Below are positions 52,292 through 61,104 of a stretch of DNA of 64,000 nucleotides, in pieces. Origin of the DNA: Flavobacterium gawalongense (GTDB lineage: Bacteria; Bacteroidota; Bacteroidia; Flavobacteriales; Flavobacteriaceae); NCBI RefSeq assembly GCF_007097265.1, contig NZ_VJZP01000018.1, forward strand, positions 1 to 64,000. Reading direction: 5' to 3'. The position numbers and the translations under genes are program-made. How positions within the stretch are numbered: the stretch's first letter is position 1; every line of letters begins with the position of its first letter. The notes beneath the pieces are model-generated. The model saw nothing but the letters and a program-made list of their open reading frames with translations, ran no database searches and was not told the origin of the DNA.

Positions 52292-54850
52292 ATGAAATCA
52301 AAATTATATCTGATTCTAGTATTACTAAGCTTAAAAAGCTTGGCACAGTCCCAAAAGGAAAATTCAAAAACAAGCCAAGACAGCATCAAAAAAGAAATAC
52401 TTAAAGAAGTAGTCGTCACCGCTTCCCGTACCCAAGAAACGTTTTTACGCTCGCCTATAAGTATTGAACAATTAAAATCGGCTGATGCAAAAAACATGGG
52501 TTCCCCATCCTGTTTTGATGCACTTGAAAACTTAAAAGAAGTTCAAATTATTACACCAAGTTTAGGTTTTAAAGTCATAAACACGAGAGGATTTGCTAAC
52601 ACAACCAATGTTCGTTTTGCCCAATTAGTAGACGACATAGACAACCAAGCACCACATCTGGGTGCGCCCATTGCAAATGCACTTGGAGCAAACGACCTTG
52701 ACATCGATAAAATTGAAGTCATTCCCGGAGCAGCTTCTGCACTATACGGAATGAATGCCATCAATGGATTAGCAAATATTCAAACCAAAAATCCATTTGA
52801 ATATGAAGGATTGAGCATTCAGCAATTAACTGGTGTGAATCATGTTGGGCATATAGACCGTTTCTCCCCACAGCTTTATAACCAGACTAATTTACGTTAT
52901 GCTAAAGCAATTAATTCTAGAATAGCTTTCAAAATAAACGGTTCCACAACCGCAGGAACGGATTGGATTGCAGACAACAGAACCGATTTGGCTCCAAACA
53001 TTAATGCTTCAACTAATTTATACGGTGCTGACAATCCTGCTTTTGACGAAGTAAATGGCTATGGAAACGAATCGGCAAACCGAAGAACATTAACGCTGAA
53101 CGGTAAAAAATATGTAGTTTCCAGAACGGGTTACAGAGAAACCGACATTGCAGATTACAACATCCAAAACTATAAAGGCGATGTTGGGTTGTATTTCCGT
53201 CCAAAAAAAGATCAGGAATTGGCCATAACTTATAAAGGTGCTTTAATTAATACGGTCTACCAACGTTCGAATCGGTTTAGACTAGAAGATTACACCTTAA
53301 ATCAATATAGCATTGATTATCATACCAATATTTTTCAGATACGAACCTATTTAACCCAAGAAAACACGGGAAAATCATACAACATGCGTTCCCTTGCCGA
53401 AAACATGGATCGGGCTTTTAAATCGGACGATCAATGGTTTGCCAATTATACTACAGCCTATAACAATGCGGTTACTAATGGGACTACCGTTGCAGATGCC
53501 CATAGAATGGCTAGAGCAACATCCGATCAAGGAAGATTTATTCCCGGCACTGACGCTTATAATCAAAAGAAAGCAGCGCTAGTGAATACCAACAATTGGG
53601 ATTTTGGCGCTGCTTTGCGCGTAAAATCTTCTTTAGTGCATGCGGAAGGTTTGTTTAATTGGGATAAAGCTTTTGCTGACTTTTTCAAAAAAATCGACAC
53701 ACAACTCTTAAGTGGTTTTGATTATAGAACGTACATCATTGTTCCCGATGGAAATTACTTTATAAATCCAGTTGATGACAGCAAAAACCTAACCTATGGA
53801 AAAACAGGGGGATTTACCCAGTTAAGCAAGGATTTATTTGACAAAAAATTACGCCTGAGTGCAACCCTTCGCGCAGACAAAGCAGACTTTTTCGATTTGA
53901 AATTTACCCCTCGATTTACGGCTGTGTTTTCTCCAAAAGAGGAAATTAACTTTAGAGCTTCTTACCAAAGCGGTTATCGATTCCCGAGTATTTTCGAAGG
54001 ATTTTCTAACGTTAACAGCGGCGGTGTAAAACGCGTTGGCGGATTACGCATCATGTCTGACGGGATTTTCGAAAATTCGTACACAAAAGCATCCATAGAC
54101 AAATTTCAGGCACAGGTAACCAGCGACATCAATACCCTGGGACTCACACAGGCAGCGGCAATTGATAAAAACAAGGGCATTATCCAGAAAAACCCGTATA
54201 CCTATTTACGACCTGAATTTGTACGTTCTTTCGAATTTGGATTTAGAGGAGTTACCCTAAATAAGAGTTTGTTTATCGACACCGATTTTTATTACAACTC
54301 GTATGCCAATTTTATCGCACAAGTGGAAGCAAGTATTCCTAACACTGCAGATATCCCAACAGCCCTCTATTCTAAAAATACGCAAAGTCGCTACCGTTTG
54401 TGGACCAATTCTAAAAGTAAAATCTACAATTATGGTGGCAGCTTAGGATTGAAATACAAATACAACAATGTGTTTTCATTTTTAGGTAATGTAACCTACA
54501 CAAAATTAGACCGAACGGATGACAAAGATGGACTGGAAGATGGTTTCAATACGCCTAAATTTATCGTGAATGGAACAGTCATAACAGAAAATTTATGGAA
54601 AAACCTTGGAGCAAGCATAACCTATCGCTATCAAAATAAATATGATTATGTTTCTTTCCTTGTTAGTGGCGAAGTACCTGCCTATTGGTCCATGGATGCC
54701 CAAGTAAATTATAATTTTAAAAAACCAGGCGTAACTGCTAAACTGGGAGGAACAAATTTTCTTAACAAAACGTATTATTCTATGTTGGGCGGACCATCAA
54801 TTGGTGGATTGTATTATTTATCATTGACTTGGGATGTTGGTAAAATCTAA
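52292..54850 (+). CDS. TonB-dependent receptor linked to the molybdate locus
   Basis: An 852-residue outer-membrane receptor. Signal peptide (about 1-19), a TonB-box-like segment (KEVVVTASRTQE, about 39-50), the plug (about 50-165, with VINTRGFANTTNVRFAQLVDD and IEVIPGAASALYGMNAINGLANIQTKNP) and a 22-strand barrel ending in the final strand (YYLSLTWDVGKI). There is no carboxypeptidase-D-like leader domain and no SusD partner. Its position 54 nt after the ModE-type gene, within the direct-repeat-bounded mod block, suggests uptake of molybdate or a molybdenum chelate; the barrel itself does not prove this. Confidence 0.88.
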   Translation: MKSKLYLILVLLSLKSLAQSQKENSKTSQDSIKKEILKEVVVTASRTQETFLRSPISIEQLKSADAKNMGSPSCFDALENLKEVQIITPSLGFKVINTRGFANTTNVRFAQLVDDIDNQAPHLGAPIANALGANDLDIDKIEVIPGAASALYGMNAINGLANIQTKNPFEYEGLSIQQLTGVNHVGHIDRFSPQLYNQTNLRYAKAINSRIAFKINGSTTAGTDWIADNRTDLAPNINASTNLYGADNPAFDEVNGYGNESANRRTLTLNGKKYVVSRTGYRETDIADYNIQNYKGDVGLYFRPKKDQELAITYKGALINTVYQRSNRFRLEDYTLNQYSIDYHTNIFQIRTYLTQENTGKSYNMRSLAENMDRAFKSDDQWFANYTTAYNNAVTNGTTVADAHRMARATSDQGRFIPGTDAYNQKKAALVNTNNWDFGAALRVKSSLVHAEGLFNWDKAFADFFKKIDTQLLSGFDYRTYIIVPDGNYFINPVDDSKNLTYGKTGGFTQLSKDLFDKKLRLSATLRADKADFFDLKFTPRFTAVFSPKEEINFRASYQSGYRFPSIFEGFSNVNSGGVKRVGGLRIMSDGIFENSYTKASIDKFQAQVTSDINTLGLTQAAAIDKNKGIIQKNPYTYLRPEFVRSFEFGFRGVTLNKSLFIDTDFYYNSYANFIAQVEASIPNTADIPTALYSKNTQSRYRLWTNSKSKIYNYGGSLGLKYKYNNVFSFLGNVTYTKLDRTDDKDGLEDGFNTPKFIVNGTVITENLWKNLGASITYRYQNKYDYVSFLVSGEVPAYWSMDAQVNYNFKKPGVTAKLGGTNFLNKTYYSMLGGPSIGGLYYLSLTWDVGKI

Positions 54851-54883
54851 AAAAAGAGTCTTTAAAAGATTGGTTTGCTTTTG

Positions 54884-54902
54884 AAATTTACGTTTATTGT
54901 AC
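54884..54902. repeat. Right copy of direct repeat flanking the molybdate locus
   Basis: Identical to 48748-48766, followed by AAAGTTA...CTTTGA as in the left copy. Lies between the mod-linked receptor and ftsX. Confidence 0.65.
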
Positions 54903-54980
54903 GAAAGTTAAAACTTTGAGCGTTATTAACTTTAAATAAAGAAATTCTTTATTATTTTTACCCCATAATTACAATAAACT

Positions 54981-55856
54981 ATGACTTCTAACTTTGATAA
55001 ATTTCAAAAACGCAGATTAATTTCCTCTTATTTTTCGGTTGTACTAAGTGTATTCTTGGTGTTATTCCTATTAGGAATGTTAGGATTTTTCATTATAAAT
55101 TCTAAAAAACTGGCCGACGACTTCAAAGAAAAAATTGCCATGACGGTGTTTTTCAAAAACGATGCAAATGACAGTATCTTGAAAGCTTTTGGAACCGAAT
55201 TAAAAACAGCTCCTTTTGCAAAATCATACGTTTATGTCACTAAAGAAGCTGCAGCTAAACAACATACTGATATCATAGGGGAAGATTTCATGGAATTTCT
55301 AGGTGAAAATCCGTTGCAAAACTCTTACGACATTCACTTAAAAGCAGATTATGTAATCAAAGACAGTATTGCAAAAATCGAAACTCGCTTACGCAAAAAT
55401 GCCATGATTTCGGATATTGTTTATGACAAACAATTAGTGAATCTGGTAAACGACAATATCAAAAAAGTCAGCATGTGGATTTTAATAATCAGCGGATTTT
55501 TCACCGTTATCGCCGTTTTATTAATCAACAGCTCTTTACGTTTGTCGATACATTCGAATCGATTTATCATCAAAACCATGCAAATGGTTGGCGCTACAAA
55601 AGCCTTTATCAGAAAACCATTTGTGATGCGAAGCATAAAACTGGGGATGATTGGTGCAGGTTTGGCCATTTTAGCGTTGATTGGCGTTTTGGTTTACGTT
55701 CAAACTAATTTTCCTGACCTTGGCATTCTTGACGACAAATTACTGGTTGGATTAGTTTTATTAGGGGTTTTAGGTATTGGTATTTTGATTACTTGGTTAA
55801 GCACTTATTTTGCAACACAACGCTTTTTGAACTTAAGGACAGACGACCTTTATTAA
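54981..55856 (+). CDS. ftsX: Cell-division permease-like protein FtsX
   Basis: A 291-residue FtsX with a short cytoplasmic N-terminus (SNFDKFQKRRLISSYFSVVLS), a first helix (about 20-45), the extracytoplasmic domain (about 48-165) and three C-terminal helices (about 168-190, 218-240 and 255-278) including the SIHSNRFIIKTMQMVGATKAFIRKPF loop. With FtsE it activates cell-wall hydrolases during division; no ftsE is in the window. It heads a plus-strand group with DUF3098, uppP and truB. Confidence 0.93.
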   Translation: MTSNFDKFQKRRLISSYFSVVLSVFLVLFLLGMLGFFIINSKKLADDFKEKIAMTVFFKNDANDSILKAFGTELKTAPFAKSYVYVTKEAAAKQHTDIIGEDFMEFLGENPLQNSYDIHLKADYVIKDSIAKIETRLRKNAMISDIVYDKQLVNLVNDNIKKVSMWILIISGFFTVIAVLLINSSLRLSIHSNRFIIKTMQMVGATKAFIRKPFVMRSIKLGMIGAGLAILALIGVLVYVQTNFPDLGILDDKLLVGLVLLGVLGIGILITWLSTYFATQRFLNLRTDDLY

Positions 55857-55868
55857 TTTTAGATTGCA

Positions 55869-55887
55869 GATTAACGATTTTTGATTT
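55869..55887. repeat. Short dispersed intergenic word
   Basis: GATTAACGATTTTTGATTT is the exact reverse complement of 4855-4873. Found in the 50-nt gap between ftsX and the DUF3098 gene. Confidence 0.5.
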
Positions 55888-55906
55888 CAGAATTTAAAAA
55901 AACAGC

Positions 55907-56149
55907 ATGAAAGATAACGACCAAAAACAAGAATTTCTTTTTGACAAAATAAATTATAAAATTCTATTAATTGGGATTGGAGTAATTGCTTTGGGATTTA
56001 TTCTAATGTCAGGTGGCGGAAGTAATGATCCAAAAGTATTTAGTGAAGCAATCTTTGATTTCAGAAGAATTCGTTTGGCTCCAACTACCGTTTTAATCGG
56101 TTTTGGAATCACTGTTTATGCAATTCTTAAAAACCCTAAAAAACAGTAA
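55907..56149 (+). CDS. DUF3098 family membrane protein
   Basis: An 80-residue protein with two helices (about 17-33 and 55-72) and the family motif FILMSGGGSNDPKVFSEAIFDFRRIRLAPTTVLIGF. Function is unknown. Its conserved place between ftsX and uppP points to the cell envelope. 50 nt after ftsX. Confidence 0.9.
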   Translation: MKDNDQKQEFLFDKINYKILLIGIGVIALGFILMSGGGSNDPKVFSEAIFDFRRIRLAPTTVLIGFGITVYAILKNPKKQ

Positions 56150-56224
56150 ACAGTGAACAGCAATAAGTTTGCAGTAATAAGCAACCTAAATCAACTGAAC
56201 ACTAAAAACTGAACACTGACCACT
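56147..56224. repeat. ACTGAACACTG-type intergenic repeat before uppP
   Basis: The 80-nt gap is almost wholly made of degenerate CAGTGAACAG, ACTGAACACT and ACTGACCACT words. This is the same family as the repeat found inside leuS at 46832-46871. Confidence 0.55.
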
Positions 56225-56229
56225 ATAAA

Positions 56230-57030
56230 ATGAATACATTACAAGCTATTATTCTTGCCATTATTGAAGGGGTTACTGAATTTTTACCTGTTTCTTCAAC
56301 TGGACACATGATTATCGCATCTTCTTTTTTTGGAATTGCACATGATGATTTTACAAAACTGTTTACGATTGTCATTCAATTGGGAGCTATTCTTTCAGTT
56401 GTAGTTTTATATTTTAAACGATTCTTTCAATCCTTTGATTTTTATTTCAAACTGCTTGTTGCTTTTATTCCTGCAGTAGTTTTTGGACTGCTTTTCAGCA
56501 AAAAAATAGATGCTTTACTAGAAAGTCCGGTTACTGTTGCCGTTTCTCTTTTGATAGGGGGAATTATTTTACTAAAAGTAGATGATTGGTTTGCAGTGCC
56601 AGAAGTTGGTTCTCCAGTCAGTAAAGAAATTACCTATTTTCAAGCGTTTAAGATTGGTTTATTCCAGTGCCTCGCCATGATTCCCGGTGTTTCACGAAGT
56701 GGCGCCAGTATTGTAGGCGGAATGTCTCAGAAATTGTCTCGAACTACCGCAGCAGAATTCTCCTTTTTTCTTGCCGTTCCCACCATGTTGGGCGCAACGG
56801 CAAAAAAATGTTATGATTATTACAAAGACGGATATGTATTGACGCACGATCAAATTAACTTTCTTATCATTGGTAATGTGGTGGCATTTATTGTGGCACT
56901 TTTAGCAATAAAATCATTCATCGGTTTTTTAAGCAGAAAAGGATTTAAACTATTTGGTTATTACCGAATTATAGCTGGAATCGTATTATTGATAATCCAC
57001 TTTTTTATTCATCCCTTGACCATTATTTAA
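56230..57030 (+). CDS. uppP: Undecaprenyl-diphosphatase (BacA type)
   Basis: A 266-residue polytopic membrane enzyme that recycles undecaprenyl pyrophosphate to the lipid carrier used for peptidoglycan and other surface polymers. Catalytic motifs [17 protein letters not shown] (13-29) and [16 protein letters not shown] (near 150-166) are intact. About eight helices. Overlaps truB by 1 nt (TAATG), so translation is coupled. Confidence 0.97.
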   Translation: MNTLQAIILAIIEGVTEFLPVSSTGHMIIASSFFGIAHDDFTKLFTIVIQLGAILSVVVLYFKRFFQSFDFYFKLLVAFIPAVVFGLLFSKKIDALLESPVTVAVSLLIGGIILLKVDDWFAVPEVGSPVSKEITYFQAFKIGLFQCLAMIPGVSRSGASIVGGMSQKLSRTTAAEFSFFLAVPTMLGATAKKCYDYYKDGYVLTHDQINFLIIGNVVAFIVALLAIKSFIGFLSRKGFKLFGYYRIIAGIVLLIIHFFIHPLTII

Positions 57031-57728
57031 TGACAGCCGAAGACTTTCAAAACGGACAAATCATACTCATTGACAAACCTTTGCATTGGACTTCCTTTCA
57101 GGCAGTAAACAAATTAAAGTGGGCTTTGATAAGCAAGCTGGATCTTCCAAAAAAATTTAAGATTGGCCATGCCGGAACTTTAGATCCTTTGGCAACCGGA
57201 TTGCTTTTAGTTTGCACCGGAAAATTTACCAAAAGAATTACGGAACTTCAAGGTCAAGCCAAAGAATATACAGGAACGTTCTATATAGGAGCGACAACGC
57301 CTTCGTATGATTTAGAAACCGAAATTGACCAGACATTTCCAACTGAACATATTGATGAGGCTTTAATTCAGGAAACCATAAAACAATTTCTAGGTGAAAT
57401 AGACCAAAAACCACCTATTTACTCCGCTATAAAAAAAGATGGCGTTCGCTTATACGAACATGCCCGAGCAGGAGAAACAATTGAAATTGCAACAAGGAAA
57501 ACGACCATTCACGAATTTGAAATCACCCGAATCGCACTTCCTGAAGTCGATTTCAGAGTAGTTTGCAGCAAAGGAACCTATATTCGTTCTTTAGCTTACG
57601 ATTTTGGAAAAGCCATGAATTCAGGTTCTCATTTAACCGTTTTACGCCGAACAAAAATTGGCGATTATGATGTGACCGATGCTATGGATGTGACTTTATT
57701 CGAACAAAGTCTAGCCCCTCAATTGTAA
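57030..57728 (+). CDS. truB: tRNA pseudouridine(55) synthase
   Basis: A 232-residue TruB, which makes pseudouridine 55 in the T-loop of tRNAs. The catalytic Asp is in IGHAGTLDPLATGLL (about 46-60), preceded by IDKPLHWTSFQAVNKLK. Also present are QKPPIYSAIKKDGVRLYEHARAG and RVVCSKGTYIRSLAYDFG. It lacks a long C-terminal PUA domain, as usual in this lineage. Last gene of the ftsX-DUF3098-uppP-truB group. Confidence 0.97.
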   Translation: MTAEDFQNGQIILIDKPLHWTSFQAVNKLKWALISKLDLPKKFKIGHAGTLDPLATGLLLVCTGKFTKRITELQGQAKEYTGTFYIGATTPSYDLETEIDQTFPTEHIDEALIQETIKQFLGEIDQKPPIYSAIKKDGVRLYEHARAGETIEIATRKTTIHEFEITRIALPEVDFRVVCSKGTYIRSLAYDFGKAMNSGSHLTVLRRTKIGDYDVTDAMDVTLFEQSLAPQL

Positions 57729-57738
57729 TCAAAAAGCA

Positions 57739-57783
57739 AAAACACATGACAAATACAAAAATTGAATTTGCGATGTGTTTTTT
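57739..57783 (+). terminator. Terminator after truB
   Basis: Stem AAAAACACAT / ATGTGTTTTT with a 25-nt loop and T run, 10 nt after the stop codon. Confidence 0.65.
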
Positions 57784-57842
57784 CTAAAATTTAAAGTAGT
57801 TTTAATCCATACTCTTTTTGTCTACTTGGCTGCGCCATTGGT

Positions 57843-57920
57843 TTAATAATGAGTTACGTTTTTACCTCCAAATAGTAAACGCGATAAATAATCATAAACC
57901 CTTTCAAATAGCTTTTTCAT
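57843..57920 (-). CDS. Possible 25-residue small protein
   Basis: In the 374-nt gap after truB, a minus-strand frame from ATG at 57920 to TAA at 57843 encodes 25 residues beginning MKKLFERVYDYLSRLLFGGK. The Met-Lys-Lys start, amphipathic middle and Gly-Gly turn look protein-like, and the surrounding gap is otherwise AT-rich filler. A 7/8 -7-like TAATATTG lies about 40 nt upstream. No family is recognised and chance cannot be excluded. Confidence 0.3.
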   Translation of the reverse strand: MKKLFERVYDYLSRLLFGGKNVTHY

Positions 57921-58102
57921 GACGATGTTTTTTTTAAATTGTGATACAATATTAAACACCCATAAAAAAAGTAAATCAAATAATAGACTTGGTTGGCAAC
58001 CACCAATTTACAAATTTTTTTTTAATACTCAAAAAAATAGACCAAAAAAAAACTAAATTATTTGATATAAAAAAACGTATCCCTAAATAATAGCGTTTTG
58101 CA

Positions 58103-58705
58103 TTAGAGATTTTGCATTAAATTAATTATTTCTTCCTGAGTGCTCAATCCTTTATCTTTTAAATACCACAATTGCAAGTTGGTTTTTACTGTTTCATCAA
58201 TTACACCGAATTCTTTTTTATAATCATTAATTAAATTGGTAGCACCTTTGGGTCTTGGGCCCCAGCTTCCAAGAACACTTCCCGTTTCTCTATTAATTAC
58301 AATTAGTTTAGGAATTGCTTTCTTTTTATTTGTTAAAAACGACTTCATCAATTCCCCATTTTCATCCCGCAAAACAATTTTCATTTCTATTTTATCCTCG
58401 GAGGCAATAGTCATTTTATTGAAAATAGGCAATATTTGCGCTGCATCTCCACACCAGCCTTCGGAAATGACTAACCAAATGTATTCTCTTTTTAAATTTT
58501 TTAATTTTAAAATATTTTCCTCTGGAATTCTCATCGTTTTATCCAAACGATCCATACGCGTTTCATTCAAGGAACTGTAATGTGTCAAATCTTCGGATTG
58601 CTCATTGCCAGTTGATTTTCCTTCAAATAATAAATCCGAAACTAATTTTCTATATTCTGAATACGAATGACTGTTAAATAACGCTTTAGCTACTGGAATT
58701 TTCAT
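58103..58705 (-). CDS. Thioredoxin-like family protein
   Basis: A 200-residue thioredoxin-fold protein. The active-site region reads ISEGWCGDAAQILPIFNKM (about 83-101): one Cys, with Ala in place of the second Cys of CxxC. The cis-Pro region is AIPKLIVIN. A single Cys with WCGDA is, as I recall, the norm for this family (thioredoxin_9-like), so it may act through a mixed disulphide rather than as a classical reductase. No signal peptide, so probably cytoplasmic. Divergent from the patatin gene. Confidence 0.85.
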   Translation of the reverse strand: MKIPVAKALFNSHSYSEYRKLVSDLLFEGKSTGNEQSEDLTHYSSLNETRMDRLDKTMRIPEENILKLKNLKREYIWLVISEGWCGDAAQILPIFNKMTIASEDKIEMKIVLRDENGELMKSFLTNKKKAIPKLIVINRETGSVLGSWGPRPKGATNLINDYKKEFGVIDETVKTNLQLWYLKDKGLSTQEEIINLMQNL

Positions 58706-58810
58706 AATAAGTAAGTTGTTTCCACAAAGTTACCATAAAATCGGGGTATAAATATGACATATATCACTTTCAATTCCGCAAAAAGAGTAATTTTATAACA
58801 AATAGCAAAG

Positions 58811-59590
58811 ATGGATTTAAAAACAAAATCGATAGGACTGGTACTTTCCGGCGGAGGCTCTAAAGGAATAGCGCATGCTGGCGCAATTAAATTCTTGGAA
58901 GAGAAAAACATCTATCCTTCTCGTATTGCCGGGACGAGCGCTGGCTCAATTGTTGGCGCCTTGTATTCCTGGGGAAAAACACCTGACGAAATCCTAGAGT
59001 TTTTTAAGTCAATCTACCTTTTTCATTGGAAACATTTTACCTTCACAAAAGCAGGTCTAATTGATTCTGAATCTTTCAAAAATTATTTTCATGCTATTTT
59101 CAAGGATGCCTTACTAGAGGAACTGAAGATTCCAATTCATATTACAGCGACTGATATGGTTAGAGGAAGGCTAAAAATATTTGGCCCTGAAACAACCATT
59201 ATTGATGCTATTTTAGCTTCTTCAGCATTTCCCGGAATTTTGTCTCCGTACGAAATTAAAGGAAAATTATATAGTGATGGTGGTATATTAAATCATTTTC
59301 CCACAGATATTTTACAGGGACAATGTGACACTGTAATTGGAGTTTATGTAAGTCCTATTCAAAAAATTGAAGCTAAAGACTTGAGTTCCATAAAAGCCGT
59401 AACTACCCGCGCTTTTGATATCCTTTCGGCAAATTCAAATATGCACAAATTCAACGTCTGTGATTGGGTTATTGAACCTAAGGATTTGTGCCTCTATAGT
59501 ACTTTTGAAACGAATAAGATTAAAATGGATGCGATCTTCAACATTGGCTATGAAGCCGCAAAAAAATCTTATAAAAAACTTAATTTATAA
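58811..59590 (+). CDS. Patatin-like phospholipase family protein
   Basis: A 259-residue patatin-like esterase. The oxyanion hole GGGSKGIAHAGAI (14-26), nucleophile S43 in GTSAGS and dyad Asp D156 in YSDGGILNHFP are all present, so the Ser-Asp dyad is complete. No signal peptide is seen; it is short, lacking the RssA-type regulatory or barrel extensions. Likely hydrolyses membrane lipids in the cytoplasm or at the inner membrane face. Confidence 0.9.
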   Translation: MDLKTKSIGLVLSGGGSKGIAHAGAIKFLEEKNIYPSRIAGTSAGSIVGALYSWGKTPDEILEFFKSIYLFHWKHFTFTKAGLIDSESFKNYFHAIFKDALLEELKIPIHITATDMVRGRLKIFGPETTIIDAILASSAFPGILSPYEIKGKLYSDGGILNHFPTDILQGQCDTVIGVYVSPIQKIEAKDLSSIKAVTTRAFDILSANSNMHKFNVCDWVIEPKDLCLYSTFETNKIKMDAIFNIGYEAAKKSYKKLNL

Positions 59591-59628
59591 AATTTAAGTA
59601 ACGCTTTTTTTAAAAAACAGAATATGTC

Positions 59629-59636
59629 TATATTTG
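59629..59636 (+). promoter_or_regulatory. Putative pyrH-frr promoter, -7 box
   Basis: TATATTTG matches TAnnTTTG exactly, 22 nt before the pyrH ATG. Confidence 0.55.
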
Positions 59637-59658
59637 CACCAATCAACTCAACACAAAA

Positions 59659-60366
59659 ATGAAATACAAAAGAATTCTTCTAAAACTAAGTGGCGAAGCT
59701 TTAATGGGCGACTTGCAATATGGAATTGACCCAAAAAGATTAGCTGAATATGCCGATGAAATCAAGCAAATTCATGCAAAAGGAGTAGAAATTGCCATCG
59801 TGATTGGTGGTGGAAATATTTTTAGAGGAGTTGCCGGAGCAAGTGCAGGTATGGACAGAGTACAAGGCGATTATATGGGAATGTTAGCCACTATTATTAA
59901 TGGAATGGCTTTACAAGGTGCATTAGAAGATAAAGGAATGCTTACCCGTTTACAAACAGCTTTAAAAATTGAAGCGATTGCAGAACCATATATTAAGAGA
60001 AGAGCGGTTCGTCATCTTGAAAAAGGCAGAATCGTGATTTTTGGTGCAGGTACAGGAAATCCTTATTTTACAACGGATACCGCTGCCGTTTTACGTGGTG
60101 TGGAAATCAATGCCGATGTAATTCTAAAAGGAACTCGCGTTGACGGTGTGTATGATTGTGATCCGGAGAAAAATGCATCAGCGGTAAAATTTGATTTTAT
60201 CTCCTTTGGGGATGTTCTTAAAAAAGGATTGAATGTAATGGACACTACAGCATTCACGCTAAGTCAGGAAAACAAACTTCCAATCGTGGTTTTTGATATG
60301 AATAAAGTAGGCAACTTATTGAAAATTTGTGAAGGAGAAAATATAGGAACAGTAGTAAATATATAG
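59659..60366 (+). CDS. pyrH: UMP kinase
   Basis: A 235-residue bacterial UMP kinase that phosphorylates UMP to UDP. The amino-acid-kinase fold starts [15 protein letters not shown], with [11 protein letters not shown], the UMP-binding [32 protein letters not shown] and the [15 protein letters not shown] loop. It is a typical pyrH-frr pair, separated by 63 nt that form a hairpin. Confidence 0.97.
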   Translation: MKYKRILLKLSGEALMGDLQYGIDPKRLAEYADEIKQIHAKGVEIAIVIGGGNIFRGVAGASAGMDRVQGDYMGMLATIINGMALQGALEDKGMLTRLQTALKIEAIAEPYIKRRAVRHLEKGRIVIFGAGTGNPYFTTDTAAVLRGVEINADVILKGTRVDGVYDCDPEKNASAVKFDFISFGDVLKKGLNVMDTTAFTLSQENKLPIVVFDMNKVGNLLKICEGENIGTVVNI

Positions 60367-60376
60367 TTAATGGTTC

Positions 60377-60410
60377 TGGGTTTTAGGTTTCTCCAAACAT
60401 CTAAAACCCA
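60377..60410. repeat. Inverted repeat in the pyrH-frr gap
   Basis: TGGGTTTTAG (60377-60386) and CTAAAACCCA (60401-60410) are perfect 10-bp inverted arms around 14 nt, followed by further AAACCCAA words. There is no T run, so it is not an obvious terminator. It lies between two co-transcribed genes. Confidence 0.55.
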
Positions 60411-60429
60411 AAACCCAACACCTAAAAAA

Positions 60430-60993
60430 ATGACCGAAGAAATTGAATTTATATTAGATAGTACCAAAGAATCTATGACAGATTCTATTGCGCATTTAGA
60501 AAAAGAATTTTTAAATATTCGTGCCGGAAAAGCTTCTCCAGCAATGCTAGGAAGTGTTTTTGTAGATTATTATGGCTCAGCAACACCGCTTTCACAAGTG
60601 TCAAAAATTAGTGTTCCTGATGCGAGAACGATTACACTACAGCCTTTTGAAAAGAATATGCTGCAAGTAATTGAAAAAGCAATTATGGTTGCCAACATTG
60701 GTTTTAATCCAATGAATAACGGTGATGTAATTATCATAAGTGTTCCTGCATTAACTGAGGAAAGAAGACGTGAACTTGCCAAACAGGCCAAAGTAGAAGC
60801 CGAAGATGCTAAAGTTGGTATTCGAAATGCCAGAAAAGATGCCAATACGGATATTAAAAAACTGGAAAAAGAAGGCACATCAGAAGATATTTGTAAAAGT
60901 GCCGAAGAAGAAGTTCAAAACTTAACTAATAGTTATATCAGAAAAATAGATGAGCTTTTAGTTTCGAAAGAAGCCGAAATCATGAAGGTATAA
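60430..60993 (+). CDS. frr: Ribosome recycling factor
   Basis: About 187 residues from the ATG at 60430. An in-frame ATG at 60370 lies inside an inverted repeat and would add 20 unrelated residues. RRF splits the post-termination ribosome with EF-G. The three-helix body and hinge domain are seen in MTDSIAHLEKEFLNIRAGKASPAML, ISVPDARTITLQPFEKNML, NPMNNGDVIIISVPALTEERRRELAKQAK and the C-terminal helix. Ends at a strong terminator. Confidence 0.97.
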   Translation: MTEEIEFILDSTKESMTDSIAHLEKEFLNIRAGKASPAMLGSVFVDYYGSATPLSQVSKISVPDARTITLQPFEKNMLQVIEKAIMVANIGFNPMNNGDVIIISVPALTEERRRELAKQAKVEAEDAKVGIRNARKDANTDIKKLEKEGTSEDICKSAEEEVQNLTNSYIRKIDELLVSKEAEIMKV

Positions 60994-61012
60994 TTCCTCT
61001 TCAAACCATATT

Positions 61013-61046
61013 AAAAATCCGTTCGCTTAGGTGAACGGATTTTTTT
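61013..61046 (+). terminator. Terminator after frr
   Basis: A 12-bp stem (AAAAATCCGTTC / GAACGGATTTTT) around an 8-nt loop with T run. Confidence 0.92.
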
Positions 61047-61051
61047 ATTGT

Positions 61052-61059
61052 TATTTTTG
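61052..61059 (+). promoter_or_regulatory. Putative promoter of the DUF5686 gene, -7 box
   Basis: TATTTTTG matches TAnnTTTG, 45 nt before the ATG and just past the frr terminator. Confidence 0.4.
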
Positions 61060-61104
61060 CGATACCAAAATGAGATTATACCCGTTTTGCATTAAACCCT
61101 ATTT

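Noticed and set aside
58400-58460. Loss of the second Cys in the thioredoxin-like protein as an inactivating mutation
   Set aside because: The single-Cys WCGDA pattern appears to be normal for this subfamily and the rest of the fold is intact.
60370-60429. Longer frr reading frame from the ATG at 60370
   Set aside because: The extra 20 residues come from an inverted repeat and are absent from the family N-terminus; the ATG at 60430 gives the standard length.
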